DNA of 64,000 nt from positions 1,116,001 to 1,180,000 of the forward strand of contig JASFXZ010000008.1 of the NCBI GenBank assembly GCA_032209605.1. The letters run 5' to 3'. The notes below the pieces were generated by a model, which saw nothing but the letters and a program-made list of their open reading frames with translations, ran no database searches and was not told the DNA's origin. Source of the DNA: Mactromeris polynyma. Taxonomy: Eukaryota; Mollusca; Bivalvia; Venerida; Mactridae. Position numbers and translations under genes: made by a program. This document shows, piece after piece, positions 47,914-60,800 of the stretch. How positions within the stretch are numbered: position 1 is the stretch's first letter; each line of letters opens with the position of its first letter.

Positions 47914-50312
47914 ATACTCTATAGGGGATTGGGAGCTTTACATTGATTGTTCGGTTTCACGAAAGCCATTCATAAATTACATGCATAATGGGCAAAAGGG
48001 AAAACAAACTCAAAACATCATTTGAGACAAATATTTTCCTACTAAACTTGCTAGACATTATGATAGTTTTGCACTTGTCAATGCTTTGCCCCAGAAGGGG
48101 AGGGGCGGAGGGGCGGGGATAATCGGGACTTTAGACAGAAGACTATTCCCGACTGATGAGAATTTGACACGACGAAAGATTCCGGGTCCCGGGAAATAGA
48201 CTTTTGTCGGATTTTAATAGATTCCGGAAGTGGGGAATTAGCATCTCCAAATGTGGGGGTGTAGACAAAATGCTTGTTTCGAGGACTGGGAGTCAGACCA
48301 AAAATAGGACAAAGTGTCTAATTCAATGGGTCGACATCAGGGCAAAATATTGATAAGTGCATCACAACTAATAGTAAGACTTGTGGTCAGTTGTTTAGCG
48401 GTTATGTTAGAACTAAAGTAATCCCTTTTGTAAGTTTTGGCTTAATAAGTGGTAAGATATTTACATGGTCATATACGAGTATTATCGGCGACTGAAACAT
48501 AGGCGTGTAAACGCGGTATACTTCTTTCACAATGATCCGAGCGACATTACGTATATACGTATATATTTGTATCTGTGCAGGGGAGACTAGTGAAACTTTT
48601 ACTGGCAGTTCCAAGGCTGTAATTCCCTGTATGGTTATTATTTATTTTGTGTTTTGAATGTATGTTATATTTCCCTTTTCCCTGTGCAATTCTTTCATTT
48701 TATATAGTGTTCAGGTTATTTCCTGCCCAGTTTCGGCCTATTGTTGTCAGCTGTCTTAACTTGTCCTGTGATCTTTTCCATCCATTAATTCCCTCTCATT
48801 CACTGTTCACTTTGATTCTCCTAGTTATTCCTTTTGATCTGCTGGGCCACTCCTTGCGCCTCAGTTCCTTAGCGTGTGTACCCTTTAACCTCCTCAAATG
48901 CCTTGTGTTTTGTGGATTGTTGTTTTCCCGGAGGTCTGTGTGGGGAGGCACTGTCTTATGTATGTGTTGTTCCCTGTACCTACTTATGTTCTCTCTTCTG
49001 TAATATAAACGGTAGAATTCAATCCCGTTGTTATCGTTTGGTATTCACATGACATGAATCAAGAAGTGTAGTTTATTCACTGGTTTATCAACATAAAGTC
49101 ACTCCATGCCACTTCGAAACATCATCATCAAACTAAACATTAGATCTGACCATTAAAATTAAGCTATGTAAACGTACACGAAGTCAAATATCGTACATTT
49201 AATAATTGCAAGGCAATGGTTAAGGATGTGCAATAGAAGCGGTTAGAGAATTCAACTGCATAAGAATGTTTGAAATTGTAGTGGGATTGAATGGGAAACA
49301 GACTAAAATTTGATCAACAAAATGTAATCTTGTAATCTCTACAGTTGCCCTGACTTTGGATAAGTCATTGCATGAGTACATCTATTATCTGAAGTAAATA
49401 AGAACATTTCGCGCGTATGGTCTCATACGAACTTCTTGAATAATTATGATCCTTGTACCTTGCAGCTGTTATTGCGCCATTATCGATGTTTTTCTTGTGC
49501 ACATATATACTCACCCACACTACAAGTGTATCACAGATTCCCCTACCATACCTATCATGTACTGCCATAAACTTTTATAATATTAATATCAGACAATCTC
49601 CATACCCTGTCATCTTGACTGGCAAAATCAACACTAGAGTAATCTGTGAAAAGTATGCATATCAAGTCAGCTTTGTCCGCCTGACAACCGATCTCGAGCG
49701 TGGTGTTCTAATAGCGGTATTCTAAAAGCTGGTTTCTTAGCCCCTAGACAATAGTTGTTAAGTAGACTTCTACCAGTTTGAGACAAACACGCAGTATGTT
49801 TATCAATAAATTGTTGTTTTGTGAAGTGCTGGTGTCGGGAATGAGGGACTATGTATTGATCTCGGACTATTTTCGGCTGTTGACACTGTCCTTTTTCCAA
49901 CATGCAAATGCCTAACTCGTCTGTGCCTTTGAAAGCGCCTCCAAATCCGTGCAGCCACCCAGTCATACATTCAGAGTGCCAACAAATGCTTCTATGAGTG
50001 TTCCTTCCAATGGACGAATGTCCTTAACAGACAAGGGCTAGATCTATTAATGTTGTCATCATTATTTATCAAAAGATATGCCCATTCCGTGATAACAATG
50101 ACATGCGCATTTGTCTACAACTAACTAAATTAGTACTCTTCCTGGTAATAATGAGTGATCAAATAAAATAATCGCGACTTTTATTTGTTGTTGTATTGCC
50201 CAATCCTCGTGTTTCTATGTCTTGTTCTCCTTTGTCTTTCTGTTTTCATGTTTCTGAATTCGTCGATTATGCTGTGTCATTTGGTTTCCTTATTATTTTA
50301 GTATTGTTTTAT
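47914..50312. other. intergenic DNA between minisatellites
   Basis: A GC-rich patch (ggggaggggcggaggggcgggg near 48097) and a C/T-rich, A-poor stretch at 48650-49020 stand out. No supported gene; the open frames there have no recognisable domain. Confidence 0.4.
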
Positions 50313-51204
50313 CCCCTCCCTGCATGTGCCCCCTCCCTATGTGTGCCCCTCCCTGCATATGCCCCCTCCCTGTACGTGCCCCCTCCCTATGTGTGCCCCC
50401 TTCCTGTATGTGCTCACTCCCTGCCTGTTTATGCCCCTCCCTGTATGTGCCCTCTCCCTGTATGTGCCCCCTCCCTTTGTGTGCCCCTCCCTGTATGTGC
50501 CCCTCCCTTTGTGTGCCCCCTCCCTGCATGTGCCCCCTCCCTTTGTGTGCCCCCTCCCTGTATGTGCCCCCTCCCTGTATGTGCCCCCTCCCTTTGTGTG
50601 CCCCCTCCATGTATGTACCCCCTCCCTGTATGTGCCGCCTCCCTGTATGTGCCCCTCCCTGTATGTGCCCTCTCCCTGTATGTGTCCCCTCTCTTTGTGT
50701 GCCCCCTCCCTGTATGTGCCCCTCCCTTTGTGTGCCCCCTCCCTGTATGTGCCCCCTCCCTTTGTGTGCCCCCTCCCTATATGTGCCCCCTCCCTGTTTG
50801 TGCCCCCAACCTGTATGTGCCACCTCCCTGTTTGTGCCCCCTCCCTGTATGTGTCCCCTCCCTGTATGTGCCCCCTCCCTGTATGTGCCCCCTCCCTGTT
50901 TCGTGCCTCCTCTCTGTATGTGCCCCTCCCTGTTTGTGCCCCCTCCCTGTATGTGCCCCCTCCCTGTATGTGTCCCCTCCCTGTATGTGCCCTACCCTGT
51001 ATGTGCCCCTCCCTGTATATGCCCCCTCCCTGTATGTGCCCCCTCCCTGTATGTACCTCCTCCTTGTATGTGCCCCTTCCCTCTGTGTGCCCCCTCCCTG
51101 TATGTGCCCCCCGCCTGTATGTGCCCCCTCCCTATATGTGCCTCCTCCCTGTATGTGCCTCTTCCTTCTGTGTGCCCCCTCCCTGTATTTGCCTCCTGCC
51201 TTTG
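50313..51204. repeat. 17-bp C-rich minisatellite array, about 50 units
   Basis: The unit is GTATGTGCCCCCTCCCT, with variants tttgtgtg, gcatgtg and one fewer C. Because 17 is not a multiple of three, a reading frame cycles through the unit every 51 bp, which explains overlapping Cys/Pro-rich frames in all three phases. The minus strand has two G-runs per unit (AGGGAGGGGGC). Confidence 0.95.
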
Positions 51205-51829
51205 CTTATATTTCCCTAGGGCAATTCTGATCTGTGAATGTGGCCATTCCTGCTCCACGACCTTGTTGTGTATTATTATGCGACCTTTACAAAGGTGGAC
51301 ATTTCACATTGAAAGTAATTAGCCACGATGGCGTATTTACTTTGTAGTAGGTAAACAAAATACTTATCTCTATCAAATGTTGAGTAGTATAGTTAATGCT
51401 GCTATCTTGCGACAGATAGAATATTTCCCAGGCCTGAACTTGCGCATCACTGCTGTTCAGTCACACAGACAGTGTGATTGGGTGACACATTCGGACATCA
51501 AGTACACACACGGATTGTAAATTCATTCCTCACCAGAGTTTATCGATTGATGAACTCAACTTCAATACCTCATATGTATACCAACTTCATCATCCATTTA
51601 ATACTACCATTCGCTTAAGTTTTAAACTTATAAAGTGCCTATTTGCCGGTTATAACTTTAAGATAATACTCGTACTATGAACTTTGACCTACAACTATTT
51701 ACATCCACAATCTCTCCTCTAGTAAACAGCTTTACATTTTAGTGATCGTGTCTACAGGACCGTTGGTGGACACGTTAATGTTAATATGTAGACTCTAATG
51801 GTAGTTGTCTTGTGAAAAAAAGAGAAAAA
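51205..51829. other. upstream region of the methyltransferase-like gene
   Basis: Presumed promoter and 5' UTR. No clear TATA box at a convincing distance and no other gene. Confidence 0.35.
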
Positions 51830-54800
51830 ATGCGTAACAGGATACATATAGGTGTTGCTATTTTCTGTTTCGGTTTATTTTCTGTGATTTTTATTGGCAC
51901 AAGAAAAACTAGCCACATTGCATGTCCTGATTATGTCGCTACAGAGCCGCGGTACAATGTACCTATCCATTTAAGGGATATAAAACAATCGTCAAACAAA
52001 GACCATGAAGTTTTGCATAAAATTCTAAAGGACGAAAGGAATAGATTATCTAAAGGAATGAACGACTTGCGGAAACAGCTTGGACAACAAGAATGTGAAG
52101 TAAGTAATTGTATCTACCAATTTCTTGTAATACTTCTTTTATCTACAGGGCAACCTCTCCTCAGCAACACCCTTTGAAAGATGCGAATTTCGGCTGTTGC
52201 TGAGAAGGTGTTGCTCTATAGAGATTAACTTGGTAGTTAATCATCACCACCGGAAAATTGATTTTGATGTTGAATAGTGGTTGTTGGACAGATTGCATAG
52301 GTCTAACGCTTACACCAGCATTTTTGTTAATATTTCAAAAATGGCATTTTTGATATTTAATAGCTATTTTCATAACTTTTAGAAGCATTGGTGAGACACA
52401 AGTTTAATACCAAATGGACAACAAAAGTAGAGCTATTTATATTATGTTCGGATTATAGAATTAACTTTCATTACTTTGTTCCATTAGCGGTGTTTGGCAT
52501 GTAATCGACTTCCAAACAACCTTACGCATTTCTGTGTGGTCGTCTGAACACACTCGTGCATTTCCGATGTAGTCGTCCTTGCACACTCGTGCATTTCCGA
52601 TGTAGTCGTCCTTGCACACTCGTCCATTTCCGATGTAGACGTCCGTGCACACTCGTGCATTTCATTCGTAGACGTCCTTGCACACTCGTGCATTTCCGAT
52701 GTAGGTGTCAATTTACCCTAACACAGTTCCATTCGCTGTACTTATTAATTTACAAAGTCAAAGTGCTCACTATTCATCGACTTGATTATTGCATTTACCA
52801 ACAATTTTAAAGCGAGACAAAAATGAGCCATGGGGAGAATGGATATTGTGTCTGATGAAAAGAATGGTCACATACTTTCAACAATGGCATATACATGTAC
52901 AATTGATCATTACAATAAGTAAAATAGGATGTCATTCGTGTCTTCACCAAGTATCAACAATTTATGTTCAACAGAGTGGACTTTATCACACATCGTTTCA
53001 CACAATCGTGTTTTAACATTCCAAAGCAATACCTTAACGTTTCCATGAAAACATATGAAGTGTTCCCACGAAGGGGCAATGTTTATGATTTGCCACTCTA
53101 CTCTACTCTACTATATGTCAGGTCAGCATGTACTTTCCTATTTGGAATTGCATTTTTGTTTCTATACAACCAACAAATACATTTTATTAAGGACAAAGAC
53201 CCGCCAGTACTATTTCACCTAGTTTCTAAACATCTTAAACTCTACTGGATACAAATTATGTTGCATTTGATTGCTTCAGCTATATCACTTATGATTGATT
53301 TAAGAAATTAAACAATCGAAAAACTCGATTTAATCTGTCAAAGATACGTTCACTTTTCGGATCACTTTTTGTAACACGTCAGTGTCACACGAGAAGGAAA
53401 ATTAATGTAAATCTCCGATGTTTCAGTTTATTGTTCGTTCAAAAATACTAAATACATGTATGCGGAAATAAAATTGCTACATAACTCGAGGAACTTCTGC
53501 GCAGACATTGGACTGGTTCATGTAACAGCTAAACCAACTTCCTGTAACACCGAAGAAACACGTGGCAAATAAAATGTCACATGACCGAAAAACTGCGGAA
53601 TAATCAAAGAAATGGTCTAAAAATTGAGTTCATGCAAGTAACATGTTTGCGATCATGTTATATATACAACGTTCAGTTTGTATGACTTCATAAATATCAG
53701 GTAACGAACTGCATTATATTAAATCAATAATTCTTAAATAATATCAGCAAACAGAAATAGACCGAACTAAATATTATTATTTATCGGCGTCAAGTTCATA
53801 CTAGATCAAAGCTTTCACTGCTGCCAGTTGTTTCTCTGTTGACAAGCTTTCACTGCTGTCAGTTGTTTCTCTGTTGACAAGCTTTTATTGTTGCCAGTTG
53901 TTTCTCTGTTGTCAAGCTTTTATTGTTGCCAGTTGTTTCTCTGTTGTCAAGCTTTTATTGTTGCCAGTTGTTTCTCTGTTGTCAAGCTTTTACTGCTGCC
54001 AGTTGTTTCTCTGTTGACAAGCTTTTACTGCTGCCAGTTGTTTCTCTGTTGACAAGCTTTTATTGTTGCCAGTTGTTTCTCTGTTGTCAAGCTTTTATTG
54101 TTGCCAGTTGTTTCTCTGTTGTCAAGCTTTTATTGTTGCCAGTTGTTTCTCTGTTGTCAAGCTTTTACTGCTGCCAGTTGTTTCTCTGTTGACAAGCTTT
54201 TACTGTTGCCAGTTGTGTCTCTGTTGACAAGCTTTCACTGTTGCCAGTTGTTTCTCAGTTGTCAAGCTTTTACTGCTGCCAGTTGTTTCTCTGTTGACAA
54301 GCTTTTACTGCTGCCAGTTGTTTCTCTGTTGACAAGCTTTTACTGTTGCCAGTTGTTTCTTTGTTGACAAGCTTTCACTGCTGCCAGTTGATTCTCTGTT
54401 GACAAGCTTTTACTGTTGCCAGTTGTTTCTCTGTTGACAAGCTTTTACTGTTGCCAGTTGTTTCTCTGTTGACAAGCTTTTACTGTTGCCAGTTGTTTCT
54501 CTGTTGACAAGCTTTCACTGCTGCCAGTTGATTCTCTGTTGACAAGCTTTTACTGTTGCCAGTTGTTTCTCTGTTGACAAGCTTTTACTGTTGCCAGTTG
54601 TTTCTCTGTTGACAAGCTTTTACTGTTGCCAGTTGTTTCTCTGTTGACAAGCTTTTACTGCTGCCAGTTGATTCTCTGTTGACAAGCTTTTACTGTTGCC
54701 AGTTGTTTCTCTGTTGACAAGCTTTTACTGTTGCCAGTTGTTTCTCTGTTGACAAGCTTTTACTGTTGCCAGTTGTTTCTCTGTTGACAGGCTTTTACTG

Positions 54801-57800
54801 TTGCCAGTTGTTTCTCTGTTGACAAGCTTTTACTGTTGCCAGTTGTTTCTCTGTTGACAAGCTTTTACTGTTGCCAGTTGTTTCTCTGTTGACAAGCTTT
54901 TACTGTTGCCAGTTGTTTCTTTGTTGTCATGCTTTTATTGTTGCCAGTTGTTTCTCTGTTGACAAGCTTTTATTGTTGGCAGTTGTTTCTCTGTTGACAA
55001 GCTTTTTCTGCTGCCAGTTGTTTCTCTGTTGACAAGCTTTTACTGCTGCCAGTTGTTTCTCTGTTGACAAGCTTTTACTGCTGCCAGTTGTTTCATAGTT
55101 GACAAGCTTTCACTGTTGCCAGTTGTTTCTCTGTTGACAAGCTTTAACTGTTGCCAGTTGTTTCTCTGTTGTCAAGCTTTTACTGTTGCCAGTTGTTTCC
55201 AGTTGTCAAGCTTTTACTGTTGCCAGTTGTTTCCAGTTGCAAAGCTCTTACTGTTGCCAGTTGTTTCCAGTTGCAAAGCTCTTACTGTTGCCAGTTGTTT
55301 CCAGTTGTCAAGCTTTTACTGTTGTCAGTTGTTTCTCTGTTGACAAGCTTTCACTGTTGCCAGTTGTTTCTCTGCTGTCATGCTTTTACTGCTGCTAGTT
55401 GTTTCTCTGTTGACAAGCTTTTACTGCTGCCAGTTGTTTCTCTGTTGACAAGCTTTTACTGCTGCCAGTTGTTTCATAGTTGACAAGCTTTCACTGTTGC
55501 CAGTTGTTTCTCTGTTGACAAGCTTTAACTGTTGCCAGTTGTTTCTCTGTTGTCAAGCTTTTACTGTTGCCAGTTGTTTCCAGTTGTCAAGCTTTTACTG
55601 TTGCCAGTTGTTTCCAGTTGCAAAGCTCTTACTGTTGCCTGTTGTTTCCAGTTGCAAAGCTCTTACTGTTGCCAGTTGTTTCCAGTTGTCAAGCTTTTAC
55701 TGTTGTCAGTTGTGTCTCTGTTGTCATGCTTTTACTGCTGCCAGTTGTTTCCAGTTGTCAAGCTTTTACTGTTGTCAGTTGTGTCTCTGTTGTCATGCTT
55801 TTACTGCTGTCAGTTGTGCCTCTGTTGTAAAGCTTTTACTGCTGCCAGTTTTTCTTTGTTGTCATGCTTTTACTGTTGCCAGTTGTTTCCTGTTGTCATG
55901 CTTTTACTGTTGTCAGTTGTTTCTCTGCTGTCATGCTTTTACTGCTGTCAGTTGTTTCTCTGCTGTCATGCTTTACTGTTGCCAGTTGTTTCTCTGCTGT
56001 CATGCTTTTACTGTTGCCAGTTGTTTCTCTGCTGTCATGTTTTTACTGTTGCCAGTTGTTTCTCTGCTGTCATGCTTTTACTGTTGCCAGTTGTTTCTCT
56101 GTTGTCATGCTTTAACTGCTGCATGTTGTTTCTCTGTTGTTATGCTTTTACTGTTGCCAGTTGTTTCTCTGCTGTCATGCTTTTACTGTTGCCAGTTGTT
56201 TCTCTGTTGTCATGCTTTTACTGTTGCCAGTTGTTTCTCTGTTGTCATGCTTTAACTGCTGCATGTTGTTTCTCTGCTGTCATGCTTTTACTGTTGCCAG
56301 TTGTTTCTCTGTTGTCATGCTTTAACTGCAGCATGTTGTTTCTCTGTTGTTATGCTTTTACTGTTGCCAGTTGTTTCTCTGCTGTCATGCTTTTACTGTT
56401 GCCAGTTGTTTCTCTGCTGTCATGCTTTTACTGTTGCCAGTTGTTTCTCTGCTGTCATGCTTTTACTGTTGCCAGTTGTTTCTCTGTTGACAGGCTTTTA
56501 CTGCTGTCAGTTGTGTCTCTGTTGACAAGCTTTTACTGTTGCCAGTTGTTTCTCTGTTGACAGGCTTTTACTGTTGCCAGTTGTTTCTCTGTTGTAAAGC
56601 TTTTACTGTTGCCAGTTGTTTCCAGTTGTCAAGCTTTTACTGTTGCCAGTTGTTTCCAGTTGCAAAGCTCTTACTGTTGCCAGTTGTTTCCAGTTGTCAA
56701 GCTTTTACTGTTGCCAGTTGTTTCCAGTTGTCAAGCTTTTACTGTTGCCAGTTGTTTCCAGTTGCAAAGCTCTTACTGTTGCCAGTTGTTTCCAGTTGTC
56801 AAGCTTTTACTGCTGCCAGTTGTTTCCAGTTGTCAAGCTTTTACTGTTGTCAGTTGTGTCTCTGTTGTCATGCTTTTACTGTTGTCAGTTGTGTCTCTGT
56901 TGTCATGCTTTTACTGCTGCCAGTTGTGTCTCTGTTGTAAAGCTTTTACTGCTGCGAGTTTTTCTTTGTTGTCAAGCTTTTACTGTTGCCAGTTGTTTCC
57001 TGTTGTCATGCTTTTACTGTTGCCAGTTGTTTCCTGTTGTCATGCTTTTACTGTTGTCAGTTGTTTCTCTGCTGTCATACTTTTACTGTTGCCAGTTGTT
57101 TCCTGTTGTCATGCTTTTACTGCTGCCAGTTGTTTCTCTGCTGTCATGCTTTTACTGCTGTCAGTTGTTTCTCTGCTGTCATGCTTTTACTGTTGTCATG
57201 CTTTTACTGTTGCCAGTTGTTTCCAGTTACAAAGCTCTTACAGTTGCCAGTTGTTTCCAGTTGTCAAGCTTTTACTGCTGCCAGTTGTGTCTCTGCTGTC
57301 ATGCTTTTACTGTTGCCAGTTGTGTCTCTGTTGTCATGCTTTTACTGCTGCCAGTTGTTTCTCTGCTGTCATGCTTTTACTGTTGCCAGTTGTTTCTCTG
57401 TTGTTATGCTTTTACTGCTGCCAGTTGTTTCTCTGTTGTCATGCTTTTACTGCTGTCAGTTGTTTCTCTGTTGACAAGCTTTTACTGCTGTCAGTTGTTT
57501 CTCTGCTGTCATGCTTTTACTGCTGCCAGTTGTGTCTCTGTTGTCATGCTTTTACTGTTGTCAGTTGTTTCTCTGTTGACAGGCTTTTACTGCTGCCAGT
57601 TGTTTCTCTGCTGTCAAGCTTTTACTGCTGCCAGTTGTTTCTCTGTTGACAAGCTTTTACTGCTGCCAGTTGTTTCTCTGTTGACAAGCTTTTACTGCTG
57701 CCAGTTGTTTCTCTGTTGACAAGCTTTTACTGCTGCCAGTTGTTTCTCTGTTGACAAGCTTTTACTGCTGTCAGTTGTTTCTCTGTTGTCAAGCTTTTAC

Positions 57801-60800
57801 TGCTGCCAGTTGTTTCTCTGTTGACAGGCTTTTACTGTTGCCAGTTGTTTCTCTGTTGTCAAGCTTTTACTGTTGCCAGTTGTTTCTCTGTTGACAAGCT
57901 TTTACTGCTGCCAGTTGTTTCTCTGTTGACAAGCTTTTATTGTTGTCAGTTGTTTCTCTGCTGTCAAGCTTTTACTGTTGCCAGTTGTTTCTCTGTTGAC
58001 AGGCTTTTACTGTTGTCAGTTGTTTCTCTGCTGTCAAGCTTTTACTGTTGCCAGTTGTTTCTCTGTTGTCAGGCTTTTACTGTTGCCAGTTGTTTCTCTG
58101 TTGACAGGCTTTTACTGTTGCCAGTTGTTTCTCTGTTGACAGGCTTTTACTGTTGCCAGTTGTTTCTCTGTTGACAGGCTTTTACTGTTGCCAGTTGTTT
58201 CTCTGTTGACAGGCTTTTACTGTTGTCAGTTGTTTCTCTGCTGTCAAGCTTTTACTGTTGCCAGTTGTTTCTCTGCTGTCAAGCTTTTACTGTTGCCAGT
58301 TGTTTCTCTGTTGACAGGCTTTTACTGTTGCCAGTTGTTTCTCTGTTGTCAAGCTTTTACTGCTGCCAGTTGTTTCTCTGTTGTCAAGCTTTTACTGCTG
58401 TCAGTTGTTTCTCTGTTGACAGGCTTTTACTGCTGCCAGTTGTTTCTCTGTTGTCATGCTTTTACTGTTGCCAGTTGTGTCTCTGTTGTCAAGCTTTCAC
58501 TGCTGCCAGTTGTGTCTCTGCTGTCAAGCTTTTACTGCTGCCAGTTGTTTCTCTGTTGACAGGCTTTTACTGCTGCCAGTTGTTTCTCTGTTGACAGGCT
58601 TTTACTGCTGTCAGTTGTTTCTCTGTTGACAAGCTTTTACTGCTGCCAGTTGTTTCTCTGTTGTCATGCTTTTACTGCTGTCAGTTGTTTCTCTGTTGTC
58701 AAGCTTTTACTGTTGCCAGTTGTTTCTCTGTTGACAGGCTTTTACTGCTGCCAGTTGTTTCTCTGCTGTCAAGCTTTTACTGCTGCCAGTTGTTTCTCTG
58801 TTGACAGGCTTTTACTGCTGCCAGTTGTTTCTCTGTTGACAGGCTTTTACTGTTGCCAGTTGTTTCTCTGTTGTCAAGCTTTTACTGCTGCCAGTTGTGT
58901 CTCTGCTGTCATGCTTTTACTGCTGCCAGTTGATTCTCTGCTGTCATGCTTTTACTGCTGCCAGTTGATTCTCTGCTGTCATGCTTTTACTGCTGCCAGT
59001 TGTTTCTCTGCTGTCATGCTTTTACTGCTGCCAGTTGTGTCTCTGCTGTCATGCTTTTACTGCTGCCAGTTGTTTCTCTGCTGTCATGCTTTTACTGTTG
59101 CCAGTTGTTTCTCTGCTGTCATGCTTTTACTGTTGCCAGTTGTTTCTCTGCTGTCAAGCTTTTACTGTTGCCAGTTGTTTTTCTGCTGTCATGCTTTTAC
59201 TGCTGCCAGTTGTTTCTCTGCTGTCATGCTTTTACTGTTGCCAGTTGTGTCTCTGTTGACTAGCTTTTACTGCTGCCAGTTGTTTCTTTGTTGTCAAGCT
59301 TTTACTGTTGCCAGTTGTGTCTCTGTTGTCAAGCTTTTACTGCTGCCAGTTGTGTCTCTGTTGACAGGCTTTTACTGCTGCCAGTTGTTTCTCTGTTGAC
59401 AGGCTTTTACTGTTGCCAGTTGTTTCTCTGTTGTCAAGCTTTTACTGCTGCCAGTTGTGTCTCTGCTGTCAAGCTTTTACTGCTGTCAGTTGTTTCTCTG
59501 TTGACAGGCTTTTACTGCTGTCAGTTGTTTCTCTGCTGTCATGCTTTTACTGCTGCCAGTTGTTTCTCTGCTGTCATGCTTTTACTGCTGTCAGTTGTTT
59601 CTCTGTTGTCATGCTTTTACTGTTGCCAGTTGTGTCTCTGCTGTCATGCTTTTACTGCTGCCAGTTGTTTCTCTGCTGTCATGCTTTTACTGCTGCCAGT
59701 TGTTTCTCTGTTGTCAAGCTTTTACTGCTGTCAGTTGTTTCTCTGTTGTCATGCTTTTTCTGCTGCCAGTTGTTTCCTGTTGTCAAGCTTTTACTGCTGC
59801 CAGTTGTGTCTCTGTTGTCAAGCTTTCACTGCTGCCAGTTGTGTCTCTGTTGTCAAGCTTTTTCTGCTGCCAGTTGTGTCTCTGTTGTCAAGCTTTTACT
59901 GCTGCCAGTTGTGTCTCTGTTGTCAAGCTTTTTCTGCTGCCAGTTGTGTCTCTGTTGTCAAGCTTTTACTGCTGCCAGTTGTTTCTCTGTTGTCAAGCTT
60001 TTACTGCTGCCAGTTGTGTCTCTGTTGTCAAGCTTTTTCTGCTGCCAGTTGTGTCTCTGTTGTCAAGCTTTCACTGCTGCCAGTTGTGTCTCTGTTGTCA
60101 AGCTTTTACTGCTGCCAGTTGTGTCTCTGTTGTCAAGCTTTTACTGCTGCCAGTTGTGTCTCTGTTGACAAGCTTTTACTGCTGCCTGTTGTTTCCTGTT
60201 GTGAAGCGTTTACTGCTGCCAGTTGTTTATCAGTTGTCAAGCTTTCACATATTACATAGCCTACGTTTTGTAAGATCAGTGTGGAATGTTTACCGCAAAC
60301 CATGCTGATTTGGGTTGATTGTTCTTTGATCTTCCACAATGATGATGAAATAAAAAATAACGATGGTGTCAAGTTAGGGCGGAGGGTAAACATATGGATG
60401 TCGTATTAATATTGGACATTTTATCAACGCTGTTTTTACAAATACGGAAACATAACACCATTTTAGAATTTGGTGAAGCCAAGGCAAAAAAGGAATGCAT
60501 CACCTTTATAAAAAATCCCCTTGATCTACAAGCATGTTAAGGAGTTAGTACGTGTTGCGACAATGTTTATGCCTGTTTGACCTAGTATTTCCTTTATCAT
60601 CGTTTTAAGGAAACACTTAGTGATTTTAGTGTCGGTAAGTATTGAAAGTGAACAGTTTGTGACAAACTTTGTTTAAGTACACTCTGTCACTCTTTGATTA
60701 TCCGAAGTGTCAAACTTGCTGAAACATCTCCAAGATAAATTGATCTCTGGGTTTATAAGGTTTACAAACGTTCATCTTATGTTGTTTACACTGGATAAGA

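Noticed and set aside
48605..49060. A possible solo LTR (C/T-rich, ending near tataaac...ggtattcaca)
   Set aside because: No matching partner LTR, no primer-binding site, and no target duplication at the plausible ends.
50196..51230. Cys/Pro-rich open frames in three plus frames and on the minus strand
   Set aside because: A 17-bp unit cycles through all phases every 51 bp, so identical peptides appear in every frame; this is a minisatellite.
52964..53311. A 115-codon frame with two hydrophobic segments
   Set aside because: No family match or splice context; it lies inside an intron and the hydrophobicity follows from T-rich DNA.
53923..60308. Many Cys/Leu-rich open frames, up to 367 codons
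   Set aside because: The 35-bp unit without a stop in any phase produces them all; they overlap in all three frames.
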